Below, piece after piece: positions 55,325 through 63,217 of a stretch of 64,000 nt of DNA. The translations under genes and the position numbers were made by a program. The stretch's first letter is position 1, and every line of letters starts with the position of its first letter. Below the pieces are notes generated by a model. It had not been told where the DNA came from. It saw only the letters and a list, made by a program, of their open reading frames with translations, and searched no databases. The stretch spans positions 5,580,001-5,644,000 of the forward strand of contig NZ_CP079865.1 in assembly GCF_025263565.1 (NCBI RefSeq), in the 5' to 3' direction. The DNA is from Mycobacterium sp. SMC-8. GTDB lineage: Bacteria > Actinomycetota > Actinomycetes > Mycobacteriales > Mycobacteriaceae.

Positions 55325-56175
55325 CCCCGAACCGCAAACGCCGCGCAGCGACCATGCTGCGTGAGCGGTTCGGGGTGTCGCAGCGCCGCGCCTGCACCGT
55401 GGTCGGTCTGCACCGCTCCACGATGCGCTTGACGCCATCACCGATCACCACCGAGGAAGCCGAACTACGGGCCTGGCTGCGCTGGTTCTCCATCGACCGG
55501 CCCCGCTGGGGATGGCGCCGGGCTGCCAAGATGGCCCGCCGAGCGGGCTGGAAGATCAACAACAAGCGCATCCGCCGGCTCTGGCGGGAGGAGGGCCTGC
55601 GGGTGCCGCAACGGCGCCGCAAGAAGCGGTTGACCGGCATCGGTGTCGCCGTGGGTGCGATGTCGCCGATTCGCCCGAACGTGATCTGGGCGATGGACTT
55701 TCAGTTCGACACCACTGCTGATGGGCGCACCATCAAGATGCTCAACGTCATCGACGAGTTCACCCGCGAAGCACTGGCGATCGAGGTCGCCCGATCCATC
55801 GACGCCGACGGTGTCGTCGAGGTCTTGGACCGCCTCGCGCTGGTGCACGGCGCACCGGTCTACGTACGTTTCGACAACGGCCCCGAATTCGTGGCGCACG
55901 CGGTGGCTGATTGGTGCCGATTCAACAGTGCCCGATCACTTTTCATCGATCCCGGCTCGCTGTGGCAGAACGCCTTCGTCGAATCATTCAACGGCCGACT
56001 GCGCGACGAACTGCTCAACTCGTGGCGCTTCGACTCTCTGTTGGAAGCCCGGGTGATCATCGAGGACTGGCGCCGCGATTACAACGCCAACCGGCCCCAC
56101 TCAGCCCACGGCGAACTCACCCCTGCCGAGTTTGCCCTACAGTGGTCGGCGACCCACCAACCGAAAGTCGCATAA
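55318..56175 (+). CDS. IS3-family transposase OrfB
   Basis: This -1 frame of about 285 residues carries the HTH_21 domain and a complete DDE core: Asp in VIWAMDFQFD, Asp in VRFDNGPEFV, Glu in NAFVESFNGRLRDE, then RPHSAHGELTPAEF. It is intact, so the element could be active. Expression would be as an OrfAB fusion. Confidence 0.9.
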   Translation, partial: LLTPNRKRRAATMLRERFGVSQRRACTVVGLHRSTMRLTPSPITTEEAELRAWLRWFSIDRPRWGWRRAAKMARRAGWKINNKRIRRLWREEGLRVPQRRRKKRLTGIGVAVGAMSPIRPNVIWAMDFQFDTTADGRTIKMLNVIDEFTREALAIEVARSIDADGVVEVLDRLALVHGAPVYVRFDNGPEFVAHAVADWCRFNSARSLFIDPGSLWQNAFVESFNGRLRDELLNSWRFDSLLEARVIIEDWRRDYNANRPHSAHGELTPAEFALQWSATHQPKVA

Positions 56176-56189
56176 CGGCTGGACCACCA

Positions 56190-56578
56190 ACTGGGTCCCC
56201 CTCATTTGGATCTGACTGGTCGCGTTGCAGGACCGAGGCGTCGTTGCTCAGGTGAGGATGACGTCTTGCACGGCGATGCGGTGCCCACGCATTCCCGTCA
56301 CGTCTGTGCGTCCGCCGCGACGGGCTCGCAGTCCAGACGGCAATTGGGCGCATCGGTCGGTCACATCCTCCGGGTATACGGAAATGTCTACGACGAAACC
56401 TTAACGACGGCCGCGATACGCTGCTTGGTAGGTCGCACTCCGCTCAACTTGACTGAATGAGCAAAAAGAAAACACGTATGTGCCAGAAGTCGCATCCGCG
56501 AACGACAGGCAATGGATGTGTCCACTCAAACCGCACCATGCAGGCACCACCGTTGAGTCGCGGGGGTAATGTGCGCCT
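56190..56578. other. non-coding remnant between IS3 and the DUF4062-like gene
   Basis: No convincing gene is visible in these 389 bp. One plus frame ends in VGHILRVYGNVYDETLTTAA, which does not match a family I recognise. This may be debris from the deletion that removed the P450 3' end. Confidence 0.4.
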
Positions 56579-56770
56579 ATGCCAGACTCCCTTCCGCTCC
56601 ATGTGTTCGTCGCCACACCCGGCGACGTCTCCCCAGAGCGAACGCTAATTTCAACCTGCATCGACGAACATAACTCGCGACAGGGGTCAACTGGTGTCAA
56701 GTTCAAGATGGTGGGGTGGGGAAGCGTTCGTGGAACAGCTCGAAGGCCCCAAGAGGCAATCAACGAACTA
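56579..56770 (+). pseudogene. DUF4062-like/TPR gene, fragment 1 (N-terminus)
   Basis: This fragment encodes LPLHVFVATPGDVSPERTLI and RRPQEAINEL, typical of the start of DUF4062/TIR-like sensor domains (a beta strand, then GDVxxER). It is cut by the IS5 copy at the TA target. Joined to fragment 2 after removing the element, the frame continues as INEL-IGESHYLITMFKESWGS. Confidence 0.85.
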
Positions 56771-56781
56771 GGTAGTGTCTG

Positions 56782-57321
56782 TTAATTGCGGACGCGGTGA
56801 TAGATGATGATCGCAGCTAGGGTGACGCCCCCGAGGTAGCTCAGCGCGTATTTGTCGTATCGGGTGGCGATACCTCGCCAGTGCTTGAAGCGGTTGAAGG
56901 ATCGCTCGACGGTGTTGCGGTGCTTATAGATTCGCCCGGAGAACGCCGGTGGCCGTCCGCCTTTGCTTCCCCGGCTCTTTCGGCGGGCGATCTGGTCGCT
57001 GCGCTCGGGAATGGTGTGGGCGATTTTGAGCTGGCGCAGTCGGGCTCGGGTCGAGTCATGGGAGTACGCCTTATCGGCGAGTAGCCGAAACTTTGGGCCC
57101 TGATGGGCAGTCAGCAGTGGCCACAGCATCGGGTTCTCGCCGGCTTGCCCCGGCGACAGTGCCATGGTGACCGCGCTGCAGCGTTGATCGGCCAGCGCGT
57201 GGATCTTCGTTGTCAGCCCGCCGCGTGAACGGCCGATGGCATGGTCATCGGGCTCATCGGGGTGTTTGTTGTAATTCGACAGATCCCCCTGTGTGGCGAC
57301 CAGGGCGGGCACCAGCGGCAT
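56782..57321 (-). CDS. IS5-family transposase, C-terminal frame (copy 2)
   Basis: It carries the second Asp (LADKAYSHD) and the Glu (RNTVERSFNRFKHWRG) of the DDE domain. It must be joined to the N-terminal frame by a frameshift, as in copy 1. Confidence 0.85.
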   Translation of the reverse strand: MPLVPALVATQGDLSNYNKHPDEPDDHAIGRSRGGLTTKIHALADQRCSAVTMALSPGQAGENPMLWPLLTAHQGPKFRLLADKAYSHDSTRARLRQLKIAHTIPERSDQIARRKSRGSKGGRPPAFSGRIYKHRNTVERSFNRFKHWRGIATRYDKYALSYLGGVTLAAIIIYHRVRN

Positions 57322-57655
57322 GCTGATGTACACGCACGCTGGTCGAATCCACCGCCAGCAGCAGTTCGACCAGCTCAGCGTCAGCGTCATCGACATCGAT
57401 GTCACGGGAGATCGCTGCGAAGATCTGCGCGTAGGTGCCGTCGGTGGACCACCGCAGGTGACGTTCAGCCACCGACTGCCAGGCGCCGAACTGCGCGGGC
57501 AGATCGCGCCACGGAGATCCAGTCCGGTAACGCCAGATAATTCCTTCCAGCGTCACCCGATGATCGTTCCACGGCCGCCCGCGCCGTCGACCCGAAGGCA
57601 GTACCGGCTCAATCACCGACCACAAGTCATCAGAAATCACATCAGTCCGTAACAC
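57254..57655 (-). CDS. IS5-family transposase, N-terminal frame (copy 2)
   Basis: It has the same 133-residue product as the frame at 13818-14219, with the first catalytic Asp in AVDSTSVR. Conservation of the two-frame arrangement in both copies supports programmed frameshifting. Confidence 0.85.
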   Translation of the reverse strand: MLRTDVISDDLWSVIEPVLPSGRRRGRPWNDHRVTLEGIIWRYRTGSPWRDLPAQFGAWQSVAERHLRWSTDGTYAQIFAAISRDIDVDDADAELVELLLAVDSTSVRVHQHAAGARPGRHTGGSVELQQTPR

Positions 57656-57702
57656 TTAAACAGCATCAGGCACAACATCGTTCACATTAAGCAGACACGC
57701 CC

Positions 57703-58472
57703 TAATCGGCGAGTCGCATTACTTGATTACGATGTTCAAGGAGTCTTGGGGAAGCGAACCAGGGAGCCCCTGGGGATTTACATCAGGCACCGAGGAAGAA
57801 CTGTTTACCGGATTCTTGGAGCTTGGCCGGCCTGAACAGCCGATGCGAGACGTATGGGTGGCATTTTTGCCCGCCACGTCACCTGATTCAAGAATCAAAT
57901 CGCTCCAGGACCAAATGTCTGCCAGTCACGCGGTGATGTACGAAAAGCCTTCTGATCTCCGCGACTTGAAGTCCAAAATCGCTGACCGCCTCGAAGGGTG
58001 GGCGGTCACCAGCACATCTAGGAAAGTGGCCCGACACGTCGAGCTACTCCCAACATCTGGAAAGGACATCCTTCGGGCGGCGAATCTGCGCCGTGATGGC
58101 GAGAAGCTGGTCGAACTCGGCCAGCCGGGCAGTGGTGGAGACAAGCTGAAAGAGGCCTCAGCAATTGGAGGGCCGCCAGAACAGCTCGCATATGCCAGAT
58201 TTCTCGAGCGTCGGGGCGATCTTGACGATGCGCGATTGGTGATCGAGCGAACAATAGAGTACTTCGCAACGGGCCCAGGCGTTCTGCACTCAGCTTTGGC
58301 TGCGGAGACCTTTTCCGCTGACGCCCGCATATTGCGCCGTCAAGGCGACGAAGTTGGTGCAATTGGCCGATTGCAGCGTGCACTGACCCTCCTGGTGGAT
58401 ACCGACCCGTTCTCGACCAGGGTCAAGTGCCGCATACTCGACGACCTCGGGATCATGCGTTTCGTCAAGTGA
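57703..58472 (+). pseudogene. DUF4062-like/TPR gene, fragment 2 (middle)
   Basis: From ATC at 57705 the frame reads IGESHYLITMFKESWGSEPGSPWGFTSGTEEELFTGF, the second half of the DUF4062/TIR-like domain. A linker follows, then TPR-like helices (PEQLAYARFLERRGDLDDARLVIERTI; LRRQGDEVGAIGRLQRALTLL). It ends at the IS21 insertion with a TGA formed by the IS end. Confidence 0.85.
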
Positions 58473-58513
58473 TTTGGCCCCACCGTCGTCATGAATTTTG
58501 GCCCCAGCTTGGG

Positions 58514-59314
58514 TCAGTCGGCGCGTTTGGCTCGGGTGGCGGTTTTGCTGGTGCGTAGTCGGTAGGACTTGGTGCCGGTTTCGAGGATGTGGGCGTTGAA
58601 GGTGACGCGGTCGACGATGGCAGCAACGAGGCGGGGGTCGGGGAAGACGGTGCCCCACTCGCTGAACGGCAGGTTGGTGGCAATCGCCACGGACGCGCGT
58701 TCTTCGCGTTCGGTGATGATCTGGAACAGCAGTTCTGCTCCGCGAGGGTCGATTTGGACGTATCCGAGTTCATCGAGACAGAGCAGATCCAGGCGTCCGT
58801 AGCGGGCAACGACCCGGGACAGGATGCGCTCGTCGGCGGCTTCGACGAGTTCGTTGACCAGTTGCGCGGTGGTGACGTATCGGACTCGACGGCCCTGCTC
58901 GCAGGCCGCCAGCCCCAGCCCGATGAGCAGATGCGATTTGCCGGTTCCGGAGTCCCCGAGCAGCACAACCGGCTCGCCGGCATCCATGTAATGCCCGGCG
59001 GCCAGCTGCCCCAGCAGCGCCGGGGTGATGCCGGGTACGGCGTCAATGTTGAACTCCGCCAACCGTTTCAGCCGCGGGAACTTGGCGTCGTTGATGCGCC
59101 GGGCGCGGCGCCGTTCAGTGCGGTCGTCGACTTCGGCGGCCAGCACCTCGGCGAGGTAGCGCAGATGGGTGTGGCGTTCCCGGTCGGCGATCTCGGCCAG
59201 GCGGGCGGCTTCGGTGCGCACCGTGGGCAGGTGCAGTTCGCGTGCCGCGGCGCCGATGGAGGCTTGCGCGGCGGCATCAGCGGTCGCCGGCTTGGTGGTG
59301 GCGGTGGTGGTCAT
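58514..59314 (-). CDS. istB: IS21-family helper ATPase IstB
   Basis: This 266-residue AAA+ ATPase has Walker A LLGDSGTGKSHLL near residue 120 and Walker B LLCLDELGYVQID near 175. IstB assembles with IstA on DNA for transposition. It overlaps istA by ATGA. The sequence is intact. Confidence 0.93.
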   Translation of the reverse strand: MTTTATTKPATADAAAQASIGAAARELHLPTVRTEAARLAEIADRERHTHLRYLAEVLAAEVDDRTERRRARRINDAKFPRLKRLAEFNIDAVPGITPALLGQLAAGHYMDAGEPVVLLGDSGTGKSHLLIGLGLAACEQGRRVRYVTTAQLVNELVEAADERILSRVVARYGRLDLLCLDELGYVQIDPRGAELLFQIITEREERASVAIATNLPFSEWGTVFPDPRLVAAIVDRVTFNAHILETGTKSYRLRTSKTATRAKRAD

Positions 59315-60840
59315 GAGTCACTTCCGGTCAGCAGGTCGTCGTAGTCGGTCAGCGAGGGTGCGGGCCGGTCGTAGCGGGCCAGGGCACCGATCGCAGCGAT
59401 CGGCGCCTGCGGGGTGGTGTCGCGGCGGGCTTCGATGATCACCGCCTCGGGATCCAGGCATCCGGAGGTGACCGCGCGGTCCATCGCGGTGATCAGCGCG
59501 GCCGTCGGCAGGCTGCGGTGCGCCAGCAGCACGGTGATCAGAGCGCGGGTGCCCTTGGCGTCGCCGCGGGCGGTGCGGGCGGCATCCCAGTACCGCTGAT
59601 GGCTGGTGGTGAACACGCCGCGGGCCTTGGCCTGGGCCAGGGCGGTCGCCCCGGGCAGCGCCCCAGGTTTGGTGGCCAGGACCTCCAGGTAGTGGTCCAG
59701 GGCGAGGACTTCGACGTAGCGTCCGGCGGCACGTTCGTGGCGGGCCACCAACCGGGGACCGTCATAGATCTCGACGCTGCGGGCGGCCAGACGCACCGGT
59801 AGACGCCGCCCGGCGTAGCGGGCCGGCACGGAGTAGAAGCATTGCCGCACAGACACTCTGGCCCGATTATCAACCCGCGCGTGCAGCAGCCTCGCGCAGT
59901 CGAACCCCTCAGCCGGCAGCCCCATCAACGCAGCGGCCTCGGCGGCGAACGCCGCCCCGACAGTGATCGGGCGCCCGGTAATCACCCGGTCGTCGTCGAG
60001 GACGTCGGCAGCGGCGATCACCTCGTTGAGCTCGGCCAGGGAGGCGACCGTGGGGACCGGGACGAGGTGGCGTCGCCGGAACCGGCCGATCTCACCTTCC
60101 ACACCGCCCTTCTCATGCGCTCCCTCGACGCCTGGGCGGCAGAAGAACGAGTCGAACCCGTAGTGACTGCGCAGCGCGGTGAACCGTTCAGACTCGGTAC
60201 GGTCGCGACCTTTGAGGACCCGGATCACCGCCGGTTTGAGGTTGTCATACCGGATCCGGGCCGGCACCCCACCGAAGTACTCGAACGCCAGGACGTGGCC
60301 CTCCAGGAACGCCTCCTGGGCCTGGGTGGCGAACGCGACGTGAAATGCTTTGCCCGAGTGGGACAGTCGCATCACGAACATCCAGCACTTCACCACCAGA
60401 CCGGCGATCGTGGCGTAGAACTCACCGAAATCGACCTCCGCCTCGGCACCGGCCTCATGGGCCTGCGGGACCGACACCTCCTGCTGGTCCAGGCCCAACT
60501 CGACCCGCCGACGCGCGACATACCGCGACACCGTCACCTCCGCACACGTAGCCCCATGCTCGGCGACCAGACGCTGCCAGATCCGCCGAGCGGTGTGGCG
60601 TTGCTTGCGCGGAGCCTGCTTGTCGGCGATCAGCCAGGCGTCGATCACCGACACCCACTCATCGATCGCCGGCCGGGGCCGCGCCGGATAGGCCTTGCGC
60701 GGCGGGGGCACCGCATCAGCGAGTGCCTGGCGCACCGTCCGCCGATGGGTGCCATGGCGATCTGCTAACTCACGGATCGACAAGCCCTCGCGCCGCCGGT
60801 CCTTCCTGATCTTCTCGAACAGCTCCACGCGTGACCGCAT
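59311..60840 (-). CDS. istA: IS21-family transposase IstA
   Basis: This 509-residue protein starts at the ATG at 60840 (MRSRVELFEKI); a longer frame to 60927 is unlikely. It has an N-terminal helix-turn-helix (LSIRELADRHGTHRRTVRQAL), catalytic acids in AEVDFGEF near 145 and IRYDNLKP near 204, Glu in GAHEKGGVEGEIG near 240, and a C-terminal beta-barrel region. It is intact. Confidence 0.92.
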   Translation of the reverse strand: MRSRVELFEKIRKDRRREGLSIRELADRHGTHRRTVRQALADAVPPPRKAYPARPRPAIDEWVSVIDAWLIADKQAPRKQRHTARRIWQRLVAEHGATCAEVTVSRYVARRRVELGLDQQEVSVPQAHEAGAEAEVDFGEFYATIAGLVVKCWMFVMRLSHSGKAFHVAFATQAQEAFLEGHVLAFEYFGGVPARIRYDNLKPAVIRVLKGRDRTESERFTALRSHYGFDSFFCRPGVEGAHEKGGVEGEIGRFRRRHLVPVPTVASLAELNEVIAAADVLDDDRVITGRPITVGAAFAAEAAALMGLPAEGFDCARLLHARVDNRARVSVRQCFYSVPARYAGRRLPVRLAARSVEIYDGPRLVARHERAAGRYVEVLALDHYLEVLATKPGALPGATALAQAKARGVFTTSHQRYWDAARTARGDAKGTRALITVLLAHRSLPTAALITAMDRAVTSGCLDPEAVIIEARRDTTPQAPIAAIGALARYDRPAPSLTDYDDLLTGSDS

Positions 60841-61009
60841 CCTGACCGACCTCCCTGACGACCGCCAGGGACGACGGTGCGACAGGAAAGATCTGAACGA
60901 GGGTGGGGCCAAAATTCGTGACGACACACCGCCCCACCCGGCCGGAAACGCTCACCCACCCACCGGGGCCAAAATTGGTGACGAACACCGACCAAAGTGG
61001 GGCCAAGTC

Positions 61010-61521
61010 AGGTGACCACACTCAGGATCGCCTACCAGGACACCAAAGACTATGACCTAGCGCTGAAGCAGTTCGAAACCGCGTACGAGATTCGCAGCCA
61101 GGAGGGCGAACCCGTCGAAATAGCTCAGTCCCTAGTCAACATAGCGCGCGTCCGCGGGCGAGCCGGCGACCATGAAGCTGCAGAAGAATTCGCAAACAGG
61201 GCGCTAGCCGACCTGCGAGATTTGCCGCCCGATACATTGCGCGCGAACGCAGAAATCTTACTCGCACAAACGTTGCTCAGGCTAAACAGGGCTACGGAGG
61301 CAATCGAGAACGGCGAACGCGCTGTCGCAATAAATCAGCAGATTGGCAACCGACAAGGTGAAGCGATCGCACACCTCGTGACAGCCCAGTGCAGTCGGTC
61401 TGCAGGGCGAAGGGATAAAGCAATATCCCATGCCCAACAATGTCTGGAGCTCAATACAGCTATGGGCAATCAATACGGACAAGACCGAGCGAAGTGGCTG
61501 TTAGTCAAGCTCGGTGCGTGA
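61010..61521 (+). pseudogene. DUF4062-like/TPR gene, fragment 3 (C-terminal TPR part)
   Basis: TPR-type repeats are clear: LRIAYQDTKDYDLALKQFETAYEIR, then ARVRGRAGDHEAAEEFANRAL, LAQTLLRLNRATEAIENGERAV and ITHLV/SAGRRDKAISHAQQCLEL-like units. The strand and position after the IS21 element, and continuity of repeat type with fragment 2, suggest it is the tail of the same gene. The exact joint cannot be reconstructed because the target duplication is unclear. Confidence 0.8.
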
Positions 61522-61534
61522 GTTCACGGGTAAG

Positions 61535-62149
61535 TTAGTCCTGAATAGGCGTTCCGTCAGCTCTCACCTGAAAATAGTCTAACGCCGGCCACAAGAAAGC
61601 TGTTAATCGGCCCTCAGCGAATGATCCGCAACCGGTATCGATTCGGGCACCGTCCCGATCGATCAAAGGCGCTGCACCAACCGATATATGAGCTGACACT
61701 TTATAGCGACCTCCCGCGCTCGCAAGGGGTATATGCGAAGCGACAACATCCGCATGCTCGAATCTGTCCGGCATGCGACGAAGGAACTCAACATGCGCTT
61801 CCGGAATCCGCGACTTGAATTCAGCTAGTACATCAGGCCCGGCCGGGCGTTGCAAATATGAATGTATTGTCCTCGCTCCCCCGATCTTGAGAAAATGTGT
61901 CAAACTTTCAGTATCAAGTGCTTCGAGAAGAACCTTCTCATGGTTACCTTTCAATAGCACCATGGGCACTCGCTTTGATTCTTGAAATAGGATCTCAATC
62001 ACGCCGGCCGAATCGTTGCCCTTATTTATATAGTCTCCAAGGAGAACAATCTGATTAATACCTTCCCCCTCAAGGAGAGGGAGCAAACCGCGAAGGGCAA
62101 CAGAATTTCCGTGTATATCGCCGACAAACGCGATTAAATTCTTACTCAC
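61535..62149 (-). CDS. PPP/ApaH-like metallophosphatase
   Basis: This 204-residue calcineurin-like phosphatase has all metal motifs: VGDIHGN near residue 10 (DxH), LLGDYINKG near 37 (GDxxxxG), KGNHEKV near 67 (GNHE), and VASHIPL near 133 (His). Relatives hydrolyse phosphoproteins or dinucleoside polyphosphates. The ATG overlaps the stop of the nucleotidyltransferase gene (ATGA), so the two are co-translated. It converges with the TPR fragment. Confidence 0.9.
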   Translation of the reverse strand: MSKNLIAFVGDIHGNSVALRGLLPLLEGEGINQIVLLGDYINKGNDSAGVIEILFQESKRVPMVLLKGNHEKVLLEALDTESLTHFLKIGGARTIHSYLQRPAGPDVLAEFKSRIPEAHVEFLRRMPDRFEHADVVASHIPLASAGGRYKVSAHISVGAAPLIDRDGARIDTGCGSFAEGRLTAFLWPALDYFQVRADGTPIQD

Positions 62150-62967
62150 AGGAGAATTTTATCCACTTCCGCATAACCAGTATCTGCTCCAACCAGCCCA
62201 AGCGCCATAAAACCAATCGCCAAGAGATCGCCTCCGTGGTCCCATTCGTTGACTATGAGCGCTTCGAGGGAGCCATGGGGATTCAGAGGTAGCTCGCCAA
62301 GGAGCGACTCAAGACGGATTAGACATTCCCGAAGGTCTGCCGCCTCGGGTGGACCGACGTGTCGCGAGGCGAGGAGCTGCACCAGTGACGGATCATTATG
62401 GCGAACCGCAATCTCTCGCACCGAAAAACAGGGGTCACCAGCGGCAATTGCTCCAGCGTAGAGGCTGCTCCGCAACAAGTAACGGGCCTCGCGCAGGAGG
62501 CCAGCGAGGTACTTCGGTAGATCAGTGTCCAGAGCACCGAAAACCTTCGACATGTTCTTGACACGGCTAAAGAGCCGTGTCGTGTCGACCTCACCTAGCT
62601 CGTCTATCAGGCCCTGCAGGCGCCCCGTCGGATCCGAAACTATCTTCGCATCGCGCCGTAAGTGCGCGCCGAAAAGTGTACCTACACCCGACTTCAACTG
62701 ATCGGACGTGTAATAGCTGATATTTACAAGTCCTGAATAGGTGCTTGGCGATGTTCGTCCGGAGAGCGCTAGGAGATCCACGTCGGAGCCCTCGATCGAA
62801 TCCCCGCGAGCTCGACTGCCATAGACCAATAGCCCTTGCACACCAGCCGGCAGGTCAGGTACGTCCTGAAGAACTTTCTCGGGGATACCTAAACTGCGCA
62901 GCGCCTCCAGGACGGCTTCTCGCTGCAATCTGCTCCTCCGGGCTATCTGGGGTTTCAGTCGAATCAC
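62146..62967 (-). CDS. MNT-type nucleotidyltransferase with helical C-terminal domain
   Basis: This 273-residue protein has a Pol-beta-type nucleotidyltransferase domain (about residues 30-125) with the GS...DxD motif VYGSRARGDSIEGSDVDLL near 51 and a possible third acidic residue in DAKIVSDPTGRL near 113. The C-terminal 150 residues are helical (YLAGLLREARYLLRSSLYAGAI, then a RHNDPSLVQLLASRH region) and recall substrate-binding or HEPN-like bundles, though no clear HEPN RxxxxxH active site is seen. It may transfer nucleotides to a protein or small molecule. It forms an operon with the phosphatase. Confidence 0.85.
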   Translation of the reverse strand: MIRLKPQIARRSRLQREAVLEALRSLGIPEKVLQDVPDLPAGVQGLLVYGSRARGDSIEGSDVDLLALSGRTSPSTYSGLVNISYYTSDQLKSGVGTLFGAHLRRDAKIVSDPTGRLQGLIDELGEVDTTRLFSRVKNMSKVFGALDTDLPKYLAGLLREARYLLRSSLYAGAIAAGDPCFSVREIAVRHNDPSLVQLLASRHVGPPEAADLRECLIRLESLLGELPLNPHGSLEALIVNEWDHGGDLLAIGFMALGLVGADTGYAEVDKILL

Positions 62968-63217
62968 AGCGTATCGGAGCGCATGTCGGTGACCTTACCG
63001 GCGTGGAAGACGGAGTACGTCCTGGAGGACATAACTCCGTAGACGCGACGATCCCTACGCCATCACCCCGTCGGCGTATTAGCCTGAATCCGTGGATCGA
63101 CCTCCCTGGTGGGACTGGGGGGACTTCCAGTGGCTGGGTTTGGTGCGGGTAGGAGGGAGCCGCTGGTTTGCCCAGCTTTTCCTATGGTGCTCGGTCAGGG
63201 CCCCGGTGGGCCGGCGG
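62968..63217. other. intergenic region before the IS1380 end
   Basis: No gene is supported here. The right portion (from about 63095) is probably the end of the IS1380-type element, but the terminal repeat could not be identified without its partner beyond the window. Confidence 0.4.

Larger units (their letters stand above)
54971..56189 (+). mobile_element. IS3-family insertion sequence truncating the P450 (about 1.22 kb)
   Basis: Ends TGTAGTGGTCCAGTCGTT and, as complement of the right end, TGGTGGTCCAGCCGTT. No target duplication is visible (flanks CTC and ACT), consistent with a deletion next to the insertion. It encodes OrfA and OrfB with an intact DDE. It is a different IS3 member from the one at 51643. 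Confidence 0.9.
56771..57702 (-). mobile_element. IS5-family insertion sequence, copy 2 (932 bp, inverted)
   Basis: It has the same length and terminal repeats as the element at 13771-14702 but lies on the opposite strand. A TA duplication flanks it (56769-56770, 57703-57704). The two copies differ by at least two residues in the C-terminal frame (GQAGEN for GQAGDN; GRIYK for GQIYK). Confidence 0.93.
58470..61010 (-). mobile_element. IS21-family insertion sequence (about 2.5 kb)
   Basis: Outer ends TGATTTGGCCCCAC and, as complement, TGACTTGGCCCCAC. Further inward repeats of TTTTGGCCCC occur at both ends (58496 region; 60905 and 60965 regions), as in IS21 elements with multiple transposase-binding sites. 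It contains istA and istB with a 4-bp overlap. A target duplication is unclear; GTCAAGTGA and GTCAGGTGA at the two junctions are near-repeats. Confidence 0.9.

Noticed and set aside
59842..60768. Plus-strand 308-codon frame opposite istA
   Set aside because: Antisense to a complete IS21 transposase; Arg/Gly/His-rich shadow.
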